Shown: piece after piece, positions 17,799 to 27,131 of the stretch
Layout: every line of letters begins with the position of its first letter
How positions within the stretch are numbered: the stretch's first letter is position 1
Notes under the pieces: model-generated
Told to the model about the DNA's origin: nothing
Databases searched by the model: none
The model's input: the letters and a program-made list of their open reading frames with translations, nothing else
Translations under genes and position numbers: made by a program
Source: Russula earlei
Lineage: Eukaryota; Basidiomycota; Agaricomycetes; Russulales; Russulaceae
NCBI GenBank assembly: GCA_025769875.1
Contig: JAGFNK010000554.1
Location: 1-33,977, forward strand
Length of the DNA: 33,977 bases
Reading direction: 5' to 3'

Positions 17799-19512
17799 GG
17801 AATGAGTCCAGGTTGATATAGTAATAGTTGTCTACGGCAGCCCAGAATGTTTCTGCATTCTCTGCCTCGCCATCAAAGGCCTCTGGGGTGGTCCCAATGA
17901 TATGATCTTGTTGTACCTGGGCAGTTGCTGGTGCTGCCATTGGAGCAGGTTGTATGGGAGGTGGTGGCAGAGCTGGAACTGGTGGTACAAAGGGTACTGG
18001 TGGTGCTGCTTGTGCAGGTACTACTGGTGGTGGAGTTGGTGGAGTTGGTGGTGCAGGCAATGCTGGTGCTGCTGGAGCTCTGACCAGAGGTGCAGGGGCT
18101 TGTGTTGTTCTGCATGTAGGAGATGGAGGTGGTGGCGGGGGTGCTGCTACTGTATGTTGTCCTACTGTTACAGGAGTGTTGGAAGATGGCTAGGTTCTGG
18201 GGAGTCAAACCCTCCTGGTACTCTAGATGGGCCTGGTGTTGGAGTGTTCCCTCTCGCTGGTGTGAGAGCTCTAGTGACCTGAGATAGAACCCTTGATGCA
18301 GTTTCTACTGTAGCCTCAAGGGTGCAGGTAACTTCTGCTTGCTCTGCTTCTTCCTGAGCAGTCGAGAAATTGACTGGTTTGTGGTTTTGATATGTGAATA
18401 GTTCAAGATTTCTACTCCAATGAACTGTTCGACCTTGAAATGTCACAGTTCTGGTGTGGAGATCAAAGTTGCAAAGGAAGGCAACTTCAGGGATGAGGGT
18501 TTGGAGAGTCTCTTCAGAGAGTTTGATATCTTCTTCGTCAAAGTCCTTCCTTGTGTCTAAGATCCAAGGGTCATAAAGGGTATTGATTGGGTGACAGATT
18601 GGTCTCTGCAGAAGCTGCTATAGTACTCCCCAGTGATGTTGTAGTCAACATTGTGGAAAAAGACAGGAATTTGTAGTTGTACACTTTTTGTGAGAGGTCT
18701 TCGTAACGTCTCTTCTTCCAGGCTTTGACTCATTCACTAGTGATGCCCATCTTTGTGCCATGGGCAATACGGGTCCTTACAGAAATAAGGGTGTCTAGAG
18801 AGTGGTGGTGTTCTTCTGGTGTGCGGTAGTAAATGCGTCCAATGAAGCATATTGGTTTGTAAAGGTTCTCCCCCTTTATAACCTCTGCATATGTTGCTGG
18901 TCAAATGGTGGGCTACTGGTCCCAAGACTTATGCCAGATGCAGGTGTAGTGCCAATCCTTGTGCCAGTAGCAGTAGGGGTCCTTGCAATAGAATGAAAGT
19001 TCAAAAAGGTGTTGATCTCTTCTTGTGAGATGAAAGATGCACTTTCTGTGGTCATGTGGTTTGTAAAGGCCTTTGCCTTTTACTACCTCTGCATAAGTGG
19101 CTATTGGGATTTTAAAGGAGTACAATGGTCCAGTGAGTTGTGTCCCACAGGTATGTGCCGGCATATGCTGGTAGCAGTGTGGGTATGCCCCTTTGTCAGT
19201 TTTGAAGGTTTTGGGCAATGTGGAAGTATTCTTTGGTGATGCCAGAGTACGTTATGGCTATGTGGCCTTTCCAGAGAAAACCTTCAAAGTCTAAGGGGTG
19301 CGGAGCAAATTGGTTGATTTCTTCTATGGGGTGATCTATGCAAACAAAGGCTTGCGTTTGTGTGTGCCACAGTTCTTTGCAATGATTCTTGAAGTCTAAT
19401 AATTCCCAACATGTTCTATGAGGTAGTACTGATCCTAAGTATGCTACCTTGGGAAAGTAACACCATAAGCCAACTATGGAACCTGGGGGTGACTGGCTAC
19501 TACTTGAGTGTT
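17799..19512 (-). pseudogene. Gyp-C Gag N-terminal part
   Basis: Near its 3' end the frame reads TPEAFDGEAENAETFWAAVDNYYYINLDSF, the start of the retrotransposon Gag domain, preceded by a Pro-rich linker (17900-18060). Upstream, 18168-18446 is Thr/Pro-rich with TVHWSRNLELFTYQNH. Further upstream (18740-19512) are open stretches with two related Cys/His modules, CKDPYCYWHKDWH (about 18960) and CKDPYCPWHKDGH (about 18770), on an imperfect duplication of roughly 190 bases. Several frameshifts separate these parts, so one continuous gene is inferred, not seen. Gyp-B cuts the 5' end at 19512. Confidence 0.7.
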
Positions 19513-20117
19513 TGTTACAGCATCGTGGCCATTAGAGTGTTAGCTCAAGGTTCAGTGGGGCCAAGTCCCTGCAACTTGGTTCAAGGGTTCAGTGGGGCTG
19601 GCTCAAAGAGACTGGATCAAGGGTTTAGCGTCTCAAGATTGAGTCAGACAATGACTCAGTCCGCAGACAGAGTTGATCTTCTGGTTTCACAGAAGAGGAG
19701 GGTGATGAGAGAGAGGCAGAGGAGGAAAAGGAACACAAGGGTCCCTTGAGGTGTGCTCAGGTCAAGCAGAGTGAAAGCCAGCACAAGCAAGTTGTGATTG
19801 AGAGAGTATACAGGACAAGGGATGCAACAGGGAATGGGACAAAGCTAAGCTTGGGGCATTCCCCAGCTTCTACAGGCACTTAAATACTGTATGTAGTGAG
19901 GCTGTACAGTACTATATGTGGAATAATAGATAAGAGGTGAGCCAATAGCAAAAGGAGATCAATGACAGGTGAAACACAAGAAGGTAAAGTGACAGCTGTC
20001 AATCAATATTAAGGGATGAAATGGTAACCAAAGGGACAAGGGTGAAGTAGAAGACAATAATAAGGTGAAATGATCAGAGTTCTGGTGACGAGCCAGAAAA
20101 AGGGGTGGATTACAACA
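19513..20117 (-). repeat. 3' LTR of Gyp-B
   Basis: This 605-base repeat runs from TGTTGTAATCC to GCTGTAACA on the minus strand, next to a polypurine tract. It aligns with 33154-33745 along its whole length with scattered substitutions and small indels. C/T-rich U5 and a TATA-like box at 19879-19886 are visible. Confidence 0.9.
19847..19886 (-). promoter_or_regulatory. TATA-like box and 9-pair stem-loop in the Gyp-B LTR
   Basis: TATTTAAG (minus strand, 19886-19879) is followed by AAGCTGGGG (19869-19861), loop AATG, CCCCAAGCTT (19856-19847); nine pairs form with one bulged base. In the second copy (33484-33507) the stem is weaker. Confidence 0.55.
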
Positions 20118-20130
20118 TCATGCCCCCCTC
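20118..20130 (-). other. Polypurine tract of Gyp-B
   Basis: GAGGGGGGCATGA on the minus strand directly precedes the LTR start TGTTGTAATCC. The same 13 bases occur at 33746-33758. Confidence 0.85.
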
Positions 20131-20147
20131 ATGCTTAGTTCTCTGAA

Positions 20148-21402
20148 CTAATTGGTATCGGGGCCTGACTTGCAGAGATCATCACCTTGAACTTCTAGCC
20201 AGGCACTCTGAGACCCTATTGCTCTAGGACAGAAGCCTCTGTAACTCTGATGAGTCCTCCTAAGAATACAGTCTGTTTGACTGCTGCAGTTGGTGTGGGG
20301 TTTATTGCAGTCCTTATTCCAGTGTCCCCTAGTGTTGCAATGCTTGCAGATGTGTTGTCATTTCTGGAGCTGGTGATGTTGTGCCTTGGTCATGCGTGCA
20401 GGGGTAAGGGGGGTATTGGGAGTGCTGGCATCATCAGAAAACATCTGCAGGAAGTGGAAGGGTGACCCCATAGGAGCATCATTCTGGGACTGGTCAACAA
20501 CATGAGGGAGGTACTCAAGTGGGGGAGTCAGGGATAAAGGTGGATGGGTGGTGAAGGAGGAGAGGAAAGGGTGGAGGGTTGTTTTAAAACTTCAATTTAT
20601 CATAGCTCCCTGCTAGTGAGTAGAAAGGGCTGGTCTGATGGGTGAGGCCTCCATCGGTCATCATGTTGTCGAGTTGATGATGGACTCAGACAGAAGTGTT
20701 GTTGGTGTGGAGGCGACTACGGATGGTGGTGGACTCCTTGGTGTATGACTGGATCTCGTGGAGTTGGTCAGCAAGTTGTTGTTGGAGAATGTTTATGGCT
20801 CCTTGAATGGCAGTGTGCTTGGCTTCTAGGACCTTTAGTTGTAACAAGCCATTGTGAAGATGGTAGACATTGGCGAGAGCACCAGGGTCATGAAGGTTTT
20901 TGAGTGCTTGGGCAACATCAAAGTGAAAGGGGTAGTCCTCAACTAAGAGGTGGAGATCAGAGGCGGTGACAGAGGGGTGGGGGGCAGAGACAACAGGTTT
21001 GGTGATGAGCTTCTCCCCATAGGCAGGTTCTCCTCCACCCATAGTTCCTAACAGCATGGGTTCGTCGTTCCATAGGGCAACACGTAAGTAAGGTACTAAG
21101 GTTCGTCGTCCGTTAATATTAATGTAAAAAGAGGGAATGTGCATGTATGGTTCATAAACAAACCAGGGGGGGCCGGGGTGAGTAGGGTCTACTTCAGTGG
21201 GAGTAGGTGAGGGGGTTCCTTCACAAATGGCAAGTGGGTTAAGGGTAGCTGAGAGGTCTTGTAGTTTGGCCTCGTTGGGGACAATGAAGGTGTGCTGGTT
21301 GATGATATGTTGTATGACTTCGGGCAAGAGGGGCTCTTGTTCAATGGTGGGGGAGGGAGTGAGAACTGGTAAAGGGGATGAAGTAGGAGTGGGGGACAAC
21401 AT
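20148..21402 (-). pseudogene. Gyp-B third ORF: gag-like protein with CCHC knuckle
   Basis: The ORF begins at MLSPTPTSS, about 120 bases after the pol stop, and ends at TAG 20148, just before the polypurine tract. It has a Pro/Thr-rich N-terminus, a middle with PYMHIPSFYININGRRTLVPYL, a helix-rich Gln/Leu segment (AIQGAINILQQQLADQLHEIQ) that could form a coiled coil, and near the C-terminus a zinc knuckle CKHCNTRGHWNKDC. TGA at 20686, a TGA just before the knuckle (both expected CGA) and a frameshift break it. The last 30 residues match those encoded at 33776 onwards. This is not a known Pol domain; a nucleic-acid-binding, gag-like role is inferred from the knuckle. Confidence 0.7.
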
Positions 21403-21525
21403 AGGAGTATTGTAAGTGGAGGTAGCGTGTTCATGATGCCAAGTTGACCACTCAGAAGGAGTGGGGGTATTTAAGGGGACTGATTGTATGATGTGATTCC
21501 ATATTAGGTCTGTAAGTACTGCTCT

Positions 21526-22014
21526 TCATATAGATAAGTGAAATTCAGAGAAATGGGGGTCTATCATGAGTAATTGAAAGCCACAGAAATCACCAGGGGA
21601 AAGAATCCTGGAGAAGAGTTGTTCCCTGGCGGTTAGATCAAAAATGGTGTGTCTGCGGGTGGGGATAGTGGGGTCATTGACAGAATAGGACAGGGGGTTA
21701 CATGAATTGATTTGGGGAAGTAAGGTATGTTGTTGTATCGTAAGTCCTTGGAATTGATGTTCCAAGTTGTCCAGACTTTCGTCTGAGTGAGGGGATTCTG
21801 CAGGGTTAGAGTTAGTGGTAGACATGACTCGGAGTTTCGTGGGTTGTTGCAGGTGGAAGGTGGTGATGGCATCTTGGGCATTCTTAAGGTTCGAGAGGGG
21901 CTCCCAAGTGTCTTCTGCTGTGGAGTATCCCTTCCATCGGACCCTGTATTGGAGTCGGTTTCTATGAGTATGTTGAGCAGTGACTTTGTATTCTCCTGAG
22001 AGAAGTTCAGGTGG
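21526..22014 (-). pseudogene. Gyp-B Pol C-terminus with chromodomain
   Basis: The frame reads ELLSGEYKVTAQ, then the chromodomain core LQYRVRWKGYSTAEDTWEP, with the aromatic residues that bind methylated histone tails. In chromoviruses this domain steers integration to heterochromatin. About 100 further residues of unknown function follow up to the stop at 21526 (IDPHFSEFHLSI). The domain is fused to integrase; the join at PPPELL is split by the LTR-F insertion, and the frame is perfect once that LTR and one target copy are removed. Confidence 0.9.
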
Positions 22015-22843
22015 TGTTATGAACCAAGGCCAGGTCCTGGCCGTAGATTTTCCTATTTCACTCAAGAGAGACCTCTCTCACTTTGCATTGCCAACTCCCT
22101 TCCATTTTCTGGGCTACCCCTCCAGCAGTACAAGATATCGCTATTGCAAAGGCACTATAACATGACAGGGCACCAGTTTCCTAATTGGGTAATCATCGCG
22201 TGGCAGCCACATGGTCACCCAGCCACCAAGAACCCGAAACAGTGGCACAAACTCTTAGAAACTGTTGCATAACTCATCTGACATCATCAAGGCTCCAATG
22301 ACATCATGGCTGACTGAGTGACTCCACAGTGACCTCATAGGCTCACTGAGTGCTCCACAGTGACATCATAATGATGTCATTGCTCCACAATGATCAGTAA
22401 TGTGCTCAGTAAGCCTGAAACTTGACACAAGCAAGTTTATGCCTCTGTAGTCCTATTGGATGGTACCAAAGGGTCTAGAGTAGTCCCAGTTCTTTGTAAT
22501 TGACCCTGTACACTGTATATAAGCCCCAATGAAGCATGGCAGTCGTCAGACTGTCCATTTGTGATACTCTCATCTTCCTGGGTACTCCCCTGTGACCACT
22601 CAGTTTAAAGATTCCCCTCGCCTCCAAGGTACTCTTCAACGACCGCCTTGTCTAAAGTCCCTTCGCTGCACTGGCCTCCAGTCTTTGCCTCTGCCTCCTG
22701 CAACACGTACCAGTCCCCATCTGGTACATTCTAGTCATTTGGCTTGTCCTCTTGTTCAACGCCACCTATGCCACGTACCATCTGTTCCGACCCTTGCCCA
22801 CCTGCTCCTGAGTCCTTAGTGATCAGCAGTACATGTCTTGACA
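22015..22843 (+). mobile_element. LTR-F copy ii: complete solo LTR
   Basis: This 829-base repeat runs from TGTTATGAACC to GTCTTGACA and is flanked by GGTGG (22010-22014) and GGCGG (22844-22848). The single mismatch in the target copies is a CpG transition. The flanks are the two halves of the Gyp-B integrase/chromodomain junction (NFTEPPP, then ELLSGEY). TATATAAG at 22516 with the stem-loop at 22538-22555, and the TGACATCAT palindrome at 22361-22379, match copy i. Confidence 0.93.
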
Positions 22844-23263
22844 GGCGGGGGTTCCGTGAAGTTTGGTCCATGTTCTGTGGTTTCAGTGACTTGGGAGAGA
22901 AGGGAAGTGTGGAATACATTGTGAATGAGCCACTGGGGGGGTAAGCAGAGTTGGTAGATGACATGGGAAATTTTCTTAGTGATGGTAAAGGGACTGAACT
23001 GTTTGGGGTGGAACTTCTGAAACTGATGGGGGGTTTTTAAGTTAGTACCCTCTAACCAGACCTTCTGTCCTTCTTCGAAACCCTTGAACTTAGTTTCTTT
23101 TACCCAGCTGTCTTGTGCCCTTTTCATTGCTTCTTGGGCTGATTCCTGCATGTCCTTCAGGGCTTGGAGTCATTCTTGAATCCCTGGGAATTTGGACTTT
23201 AGTTGGGTGCCTAATCCCTGTGGGTTGAAGCCGATGAGTAATTCATAGGGGGTCCATTTGGTG
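22844..23263 (-). pseudogene. Gyp-B integrase C-terminal region
   Basis: It starts within the integrase core's last helix (TTKWTPYELLIGFNP) and continues through AQEAMKRAQDSWV and the SH3-like GPY/F domain (GQKVWLEGTNLKT, FHPKQFSPFTITKKI, VFHTSLL). One TGA at 23170-23172 replaces an expected Arg. It ends at NFTEPPP where LTR-F copy ii interrupts. The catalytic core upstream is lost at the LTR-H junction. Confidence 0.9.
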
Positions 23264-23268
23264 GTTGT

Positions 23269-23932
23269 TGTTACAACATTTTCCTTTTATGTTTACTTCT
23301 TACCTTTTGCTATGGACTGCTTGCCTTCATATGTCCCTTTACTTACTGGTCTCATGATCTCTTATGCCTTATGATCTCTTTTGTGTTATCATGTGATCCA
23401 TACACATCCAGGTAACACTGGATTGCTGTTACTTTCCCTTTGTTTGGTTCTCTTTCCCTTTATACTCACTTCTTAGTTTCGACTGTGCAATGCTGCGCAC
23501 CTACTGTGCAGCACAGTCATTTGGTTCTGACTCATTTGTGGCCTCATTTCTATGACTCCTACTTATTATGACTCCTACTATACTAGTAGCACAGTCAAAG
23601 TGCAGCTACTGCTGCGCTTCTCCTGTATATATAAGCTCAGTACTTTGTGACCAAAGCCCTAAGCTTGGTCTCTTGTAGAATCCAACCTACTCTTATCCAA
23701 CATATTTGCCTGCAACCCACTTCACTCCTAATCCTCAAACCACATCCACCTCTCCATTTCATCAACTCTTCACACACACACACCATCCACCATCTACTCT
23801 TTGCCTTTCCCTTCCTCTCCTAAGAGTCTCTCTTCACTCTACTGAGAAGAGCTCTCCTCCTTCAAGACATACCTTCCTCTCTCTGCATGTTCAAGGTCTA
23901 CAACGGACTTGAGCGCATATAGCTAGTGGAAC
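23269..23932 (+). mobile_element. LTR-H copy 1, truncated at its 3' end
   Basis: TGTTACAACATTTTCC to AGTGGAAC matches 30309-30978 at about 95% or better. The last 218 bases of the complete copy (30979-31196) are missing, and Gyp-A third-ORF sequence follows directly. TATATATAAG lies at 23626, with the stem-loop GACCAA(A)GC / GCTTGGTC at 23649-23670. It starts after GTTGT, the same five bases as at the other copy. TGGTGG occurs on both sides (23259-23264, 23933-23938), possible microhomology at a deletion joint. Confidence 0.85.
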
Positions 23933-25153
23933 TGGTGGGTGTGATAATGGAGTTGGTCTCGAGGGACTCTACATATTTTGTTTGATTTGCACCATCTATG
24001 TGGGGTCCTGCAGAGATCGGCTTTGTGCCCATGTCAATTACACAAGACACAAGTAGTGAGTTTGGGGCAGTCGACGGTGTCATGTCCTCCATCAAGGCAC
24101 CAAGAGCATTTGTTGGAGGTATGGGGGGAGAATTGATACCAGGGGTTGAGGATAGCTTCCTTGGCATCGTTGTGCTCTTCCTCTGTCAGTTGTGGCATAG
24201 ACTGGAAGAGTACTCTTGGTTCGAGTTGGATCTTTGCATTGGCCCTTGCCAGTTTGATTTCACTATCTCTCATTTCCCATAGCATATTGTGGTACCATCC
24301 TCTAGCCATGACGAGTTGGTTTGCCATCTGTCGTGCCTTTTTGATGGCAAATCAATAGTGGAGGACTTCAGCTTCAAGAGATAGGTCTCTTTCGAATGTG
24401 AGTGCTTTGTTCATGGCTTTGGTGTGTCTGAGTCCTTCTCAAAACAGGAAGGCGTCTTTTGTAGTGAGAAGGGGGGCGGGGGTAGGGGTCTGCGCGAGCA
24501 CGAACTGAAATTCTGTGAGTAGGGCAGCCAGGGCCATATGTAGTGACGACAGAGGGGAACCTGTTGGTCAGGTCAGGGAGGACAAATCATGGGGGAATGG
24601 GATCATCTTCATTCCCTGGGTCAGGGATTAGGATATCAAGCCCTAGGTTGCCTTCCATCCAGCCAGTTCCAAGTTCTTGTAATTCAGCCACCGTGTCTGT
24701 TCCTGGGGCTAAGGATGGCATATAAGTAGGTGGTGGGTCGACACTTTTGTATGGTGTAATAGGAATGAGGTTCTCACTGGGGGCGAGAAGGGTTGTTGGT
24801 TGTGGAATGGTTGTGTCGAGATGAGGAGGGATGGGAATCAGGTCAGGGGAAGGCATTCAAACATGGTAGGAGGGGCTACGAGCAACTGTGGGGTTAGTTC
24901 CTGGAGAAGGGGAATGGTTGCCAAAGGTGTGGAGTATAGTGGGCAGTGTTTCTTCATGCCAAAGTTCTTGTGCTTGAGCAATCATCGCTGCATGTTGTGC
25001 AGCCCATCGGACAAGGAGTCGAGTGTTAATGGTTGCAGCTGTCGATGGGGATGGTTCTCTGGAGAGTGGTAGGGGGATGAGGGTAGGAGTGTATGGTGGA
25101 GTGGGGACTAGAGTGGTGGAAGAGGCGGTGGGTGAGTTTGAAGCAGATGACAT
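23933..25153 (-). pseudogene. Gyp-A third ORF: gag-like protein with two CCHC knuckles
   Basis: It starts with MSSASNSPTASSTTL, about 65 bases after the pol stop with no LTR between, so it belongs to the same element. A Pro/Ser/Thr-rich N-terminus is followed by a helical stretch (AAQHAAMIAQAQELWHEE), a second Pro-rich part, a helical segment (WEMRDSEIKLARANAKIQ) and two tandem knuckles: CSWCLDGGHDTVDC and, with a TGA inside, CVLCN-HGHKADLC. Stops at 24857, 24587, 24439, 24352 and 24034 are all TGA at likely CGA codons, and one frameshift lies between 24587 and 24439. The 3' end is missing. It parallels the third ORF of Gyp-B in place and layout. Confidence 0.7.
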
Positions 25154-25217
25154 GTTTGGATGTTTAAGGGGGGAAGAGGAATCGGTACAGATGTTGGTTG
25201 GGAGTGGTGGTTTTTTT

Positions 25218-26505
25218 TTATATGTTGGGTTGTCCAGCCATGGCAGAGTAGAATTCTTTTAGGAGTCTTGGGGCTTTGAGGTCATGGTGATCGACCCATG
25301 ATTCATCTGATGTTGGGTAACCCTTCCAGTGTACGAGATATTGAAGTTTTCGTGTTCGTCTGAATCTTCTAGCATCTAGAATTGCTTCAATTTCATATTC
25401 TTCTTGATCTTTGATGATTGGAGGGGGTCGTGTAAACAGCATGCCATATTCCTCCATCTCCATATATGGTAGGAGTAGGTTGACATGGAAAACGTCATGT
25501 ATTTTCATTGTTGATGGAAGTTGGAGTTGATAAGCAACTTTAGGGATTTTCTTGGTAATGGGAAAGGGTCCATATCTCTTTGGCATCAACTTGTGGTTTC
25601 CTTGTGTCTTGAGGTTTTTGCCTTCTAACCATACAAGGGTACCTTCTTTCATTTCTGGAATGTCAGGTCTTAGGGGTTGTTGTTTACGTTCTAATAATTG
25701 CTGTGCATCTTTTCTAGATTCTTCTAGTTCTCTAAGGTGATCGGTGGAGGCTGGGACGTTATTGTCTTCTAGACTGATATCAATCTGGGGTTTGAACCCC
25801 ATGAGGAGTTCATGCAGTGATCATCGTGATGCTTCATGTTTCCATGAGTTATGTGCATATTTGGCAATGGGGAGCATTTTCGCCCAGGAATGAGGGTGAG
25901 TCATGGTCCAGGGTTTTAGATATTGTTCTAACCAGGTGTTCATCCTTTTGGTTTGTCTGTCGGTTTGTGGGTGGAATGCTGTGGATAGGTTTTGTTTAAT
26001 GCTAGACTTTACCTAAAGCTTTTGAGAAGTTGGATGTAAATTGGGGGTCTCTGTTGGATATAATTCTTTTAGGGATGCTGAACCAGGGCACAAGGTGTTT
26101 CAGATATTTGTGTGCGACTCCTGTTCCATCAATTGTTTTGTTACAAGGGATGAACTTTGTTGCTTTGGAGCATCCTTGATCGACAATGGTGAGGACGCTG
26201 TCAAATCCTTCCAATTGGGTAAGTCCGTGATGAGGTCCATTGATATGTATTGAAAAGGGCCTTGTTCAATGTGTGTGTCAAGTGAAAAGGTCGTGGCCTT
26301 TTTTCTACATAGGTTGGTTTTGGATTCTTGGCATTTGGCGCAACCTTTGATGTATTGTTCCATGAATTGTTGTAGTCTGGGTCCTTTGTAGTGTTGCTTG
26401 ACCAAGTTCCATGTGTTGGCTATTCCAGGGTGTCCTGCTGGTGGAGCATCATGAAATTGTTGTAGGATTTCTCATCATTTGTCTAGTTTGTCAGGTAGGT
26501 AGATT
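25218..26505 (-). pseudogene. Gyp-A integrase with C-terminal chromodomain
   Basis: The H2C2 zinc domain (FHDAPPAGHPG ... CAKCQESK) is followed by the core beginning YISMDLITDLP. The second catalytic Asp region reads SNRDPQF where the family has SDR, and the catalytic Glu region reads HPQTDRQTKRMN where it has TDGQTER; both losses are CpG transitions. Then come the GPY/F domain (MPKRYGPFPITKKIP, IHDVFHVNLL) and a chromodomain (YEIEAILDARRFR, LQYLVHWKGYPTSDESW). The pol stop is TAA at 25218. Frameshifts lie near 26200 and 26000, with TGA at 25821, 26472 and 26475. Confidence 0.9.
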
Positions 26506-26507
26506 TT

Positions 26508-27131
26508 TCATGTGAAACTTTCAGGTGGGAGGAGGATGGTTTTTTGTTCTTCTACCCCCTTGTTAAGGTCTTTGCAATGAGAAAGAGTGTCAGCAATGGT
26601 ATGGGTATGTCCTGGGACGTGTTCCATGGTTATGTTAAAGTCTTGCATATATTGCATCCATCTTGCTTGTCGTCCAGTTAGTTTTTGTGGTTCTTTAAAG
26701 TATGTCAGATTCTTGTGGTCGGTCCTTATTCTAACTGGTTTGTCTGCACCTAAAAAGAATGGTCAACCGCTTTTTAGGCTGAATATGATGGCAGCTAGTT
26801 CTTTATCATGTGCATCATAGTTTCTTTCTGTGTCCAGTAATGTTCTTGAATAGTATGCTATAGGGTGAAGTCCAGCTTCATGTTCTTGGGAGATGACTGC
26901 TCCTACAGCAAATCCTGATGCATCGGTATCGAGGATGAATTGTTTGGTCCAGTCTGGTGTCCGTAACACTGGGTAAGATATGCATGTATCTTTTAGTGAT
27001 TGGAATGCCTGTTCTTCTTTGGATGTCCATTCCCATTGTTTATTCTTTTTTGTGAGGTTGTTAAGAGGTCTAGCTTTTATTGAGAAATTTGGAATGAAGT
27101 TGTGGTAGAAATTACAGAATCCTAGGAAACT
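26508..27131 (-). pseudogene. Gyp-A RNase H
   Basis: This covers the tether (SFLGFCNFYHNFIPNFS) and the gypsy RNase H: FILDTDASGFAVGAVISQ, YYSRTLLDTERNYDAHDKELAAIIFSL, then RIRTDHKNLTYF and HVPGHTHTIADTLS. It is bounded by in-frame TGA codons at 27132 and 26508 and carries another at 26763. Active-site acidic residues in DTDAS, KELAA and RTDHK remain. Confidence 0.88.

Larger units (their letters stand above)
1328..19512 (-). mobile_element. Gyp-C: Ty3/gypsy backbone split by nested insertions
   Basis: Four pieces read on the minus strand as one gypsy element: gag (19512-17799 and 16835-16043), protease (15998-15440), RT and start of RNase H (9598-8238), and rest of RNase H plus the integrase zinc domain (2045-1328). 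The insertions between them are a solo LTR (16836-17798), Cop-D (9599-15439) and the 2046-8237 element. At each internal junction, deleting the insertion with one target copy restores an open frame across it. Neither LTR of Gyp-C is present: Gyp-B truncates the 5' side at 19512 and Cop-E truncates the 3' side at 1328. About 5.2 kb of it remains. Confidence 0.9.
19513..23263 (-). mobile_element. Gyp-B: 3' half of a Ty3/gypsy chromovirus
   Basis: On the minus strand the order is integrase C-terminus, chromodomain, a third ORF, polypurine tract and 3' LTR. The 5' LTR, gag, protease, RT and integrase core are missing; the sequence stops at 23263 where LTR-H begins. A solo LTR-F interrupts it at 22015-22843. 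It lies inside the gag gene of Gyp-C. A second copy of its 3' end starts at 33154, which confirms the LTR boundary and the third ORF. Confidence 0.88.

Noticed and set aside
17902..18282. Trp/Cys-rich plus-strand ORF
   Set aside because: It is the antisense of the Pro-rich Gag linker of Gyp-C, whose own frame continues into a recognised Gag domain.
20118..21402. Gag-only non-autonomous element reading of the Gyp-B 3' end
   Set aside because: The zinc-knuckle ORF is directly downstream of a chromodomain with no LTR between, and Gyp-A repeats this order, so a third ORF fits better.
23706..23912. Ser/Thr/Pro-rich ORF, repeated near 30746
   Set aside because: It is in the C/T-rich part of LTR-H downstream of the TATA box. 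The two copies differ in frame-relevant ways and no protein family fits.
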